From positions 1 to 40,177 of the forward strand of contig JBDIAR010000003.1 of the NCBI GenBank assembly GCA_039812545.1: DNA of 40,177 bases, read 5' to 3'. Source of the stretch: JBDIAR01 sp039812545. GTDB lineage: Bacteria; Actinomycetota; Actinomycetes; Actinomycetales; Dermatophilaceae. The notes beneath the pieces were generated by a model that was not told the DNA's origin, did no database searches, and saw only the letters and a list, made by a program, of their open reading frames with translations. The translations under genes and the position numbers were made by a program. Positions 39,652 to 40,177 of the stretch are shown in pieces; position 1 is the first letter of the stretch; every line of letters starts with the position of its first letter.

Positions 39652-40177
39652 CTACCCCACCGCGTGCGCGTGGCGCAGCCAGAGCCAGCCGGCGAGCCCC
39701 AGACCGGCCACGGCGATCGCCCGCCGCAACCCCTCTGGCGGAAGGCGGCGCTGAACGAGCGGCGCGAGGTTGCCGCCGACCAGGCAGCCCACGCCGAGCG
39801 CGATCGCGGCCCCCCAGTCGACCGGGCCATACGCGACGAAGACGAGTGCGGCGATCAGGTTCGTCACCCCGAGCAGGGCACTCTTAAGGATCATCGCCCG
39901 CTCGAAAGTCTCACTGGACACGATCAACGCGAACGCCAGGTAGATCGTCCCCGCACCGGCCCCGAAGTAGCCGCAGTACACCGACACCGCGAACAGCCCG
40001 ATCCGGTATGCCGTGTCGTGGGATGTGAACTCCTCAGGCGAGGCTTCGGCGGTGGCTTCGGCGGTGGCGGTGGCGGTGGGGGTGTCGGTGGCGCTGTGGG
40101 TGGCGGTGGCGGTGGCGGGACGGCTGAGCCGGCGCAACCTGGGCGATACCAGAAGCGCGATCGAGGCGGCGGCGATC
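39652..40177 (-). CDS. TauE/SafE family permease, partial (N-terminus beyond window)
   Basis: Only the C-terminal 175 codons are present; the frame remains open to the right edge. The visible part has a segment with RIGLFAVSVYCGYFGAGAGT, the second TauE repeat (GYFGAGAG), then LKSALLGVTNLIAALVF and two further membrane segments. The family exports sulfite, sulfoacetate or other anions. Between the two halves lies a Thr/Ala-rich low-complexity linker encoded by an imperfect GGCGGT repeat. The apparent ATG-type start at about 40137 is internal: the upstream sequence (SIALLVSPRLRRLS) continues the hydrophobic core. It is upstream of, and probably co-transcribed with, the CDF exporter. Confidence 0.82.
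   Translation of the reverse strand, partial: IAAASIALLVSPRLRRLSRPATATATHSATDTPTATATAEATAEASPEEFTSHDTAYRIGLFAVSVYCGYFGAGAGTIYLAFALIVSSETFERAMILKSALLGVTNLIAALVFVAYGPVDWGAAIALGVGCLVGGNLAPLVQRRLPPEGLRRAIAVAGLGLAGWLWLRHAHAVG
40042..40119. repeat. Imperfect GGCGGT/GGCTTC tandem repeat inside the TauE-like gene
   Basis: A run of six-base units (GGCGGT, GGCTTC, GGTGTC and variants) covers nearly 80 bp. On the coding strand it encodes alternating Ala/Thr/Glu (TATATAEATAEAS). It replaces the cytoplasmic loop of the permease. Unit number is likely to vary between strains. Confidence 0.85.

Overview
The window is high-GC chromosomal DNA (roughly 70% G+C by eye). It is densely packed with 43 protein genes and has no gene-free stretch above about 300 bp; the longest gaps are 2659-2862 and 20789-20982. 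Gene content points to an actinobacterium, most likely of the Micrococcales (Dermatophilaceae/Intrasporangiaceae-like). It has a 10-methyl fatty-acid gene pair, a tandem CrcB pair, many GTG/TTG starts, many apparently leaderless genes and DrrAB/NodIJ-type exporters. The genus assignment is inference. I saw no rRNA, tRNA, CRISPR array, transposase, integrase or phage gene.

Layout. 1-2.7 kb: three-gene ABC exporter (minus). 2.8-4.7 kb: coupled SDR and Gfo/Idh oxidoreductases (minus). 4.8-7.5 kb: FAD reductase plus CFA-synthase-like methyltransferase (plus), which I read as the 10-methyl branched fatty acid (tuberculostearate-type) pathway. 7.5-9.5 kb: second ABC exporter (minus). 9.5-11.3 kb: malic enzyme. 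11.3-15.0 kb: an alpha-barrel-like protein of unknown role, a methyltransferase and an FtsH protease (minus). 15.0-15.9 kb: paired fluoride channels. 16-18 kb: a small possibly aegerolysin-like gene behind a perfect CRP/GlxR-type palindrome, then a nucleotidyltransferase/YjdI/YjdJ cluster. 18-20.8 kb: two secreted phosphatases. 21-25.4 kb: a lipase-like hydrolase, a Fur-family regulator and an ECF nickel/cobalt importer (NikMN-Q-O) with a Nur-box-like operator. 25.4-29.5 kb: SDR, small membrane protein, permuted papain-like protein and GH31 glycosidase. 29.4-33.2 kb: thioesterase, Lrp/LysE divergent pair, class III aminotransferase and a membrane-GNAT fusion. 33.3-40.2 kb: an orphan unknown, a PNPOx-like protein, a lactonase-like propeller, an unknown, an adenine deaminase, YceI, a CDF metal exporter and a TauE/SafE permease cut by the window edge.

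Two signals cut across the genes. (1) The heptamer GTATGCC / GGCATAC occurs 72 times on both strands, about once per 560 bp. All but one of the 73 TATGCC hexamers are extended to GTATGCC. It lies in several codon frames, including ones that force the rare ATA codon, so it looks like a DNA-level signal (uptake, segregation or recombination type) that I cannot name. (2) At least ten genes start 6-7 nt after a TANNNT -10 box, the pattern expected of leaderless mRNAs, and three divergent gene pairs use this arrangement back to back.

Most genes are ordinary housekeeping or accessory functions. The best leads for something undescribed are the GTATGCC repeat family, the small gene at 15991-16455 with its elaborate upstream region, and the orphan gene at 33304-34491, which lies in the longest stretch without the heptamer.
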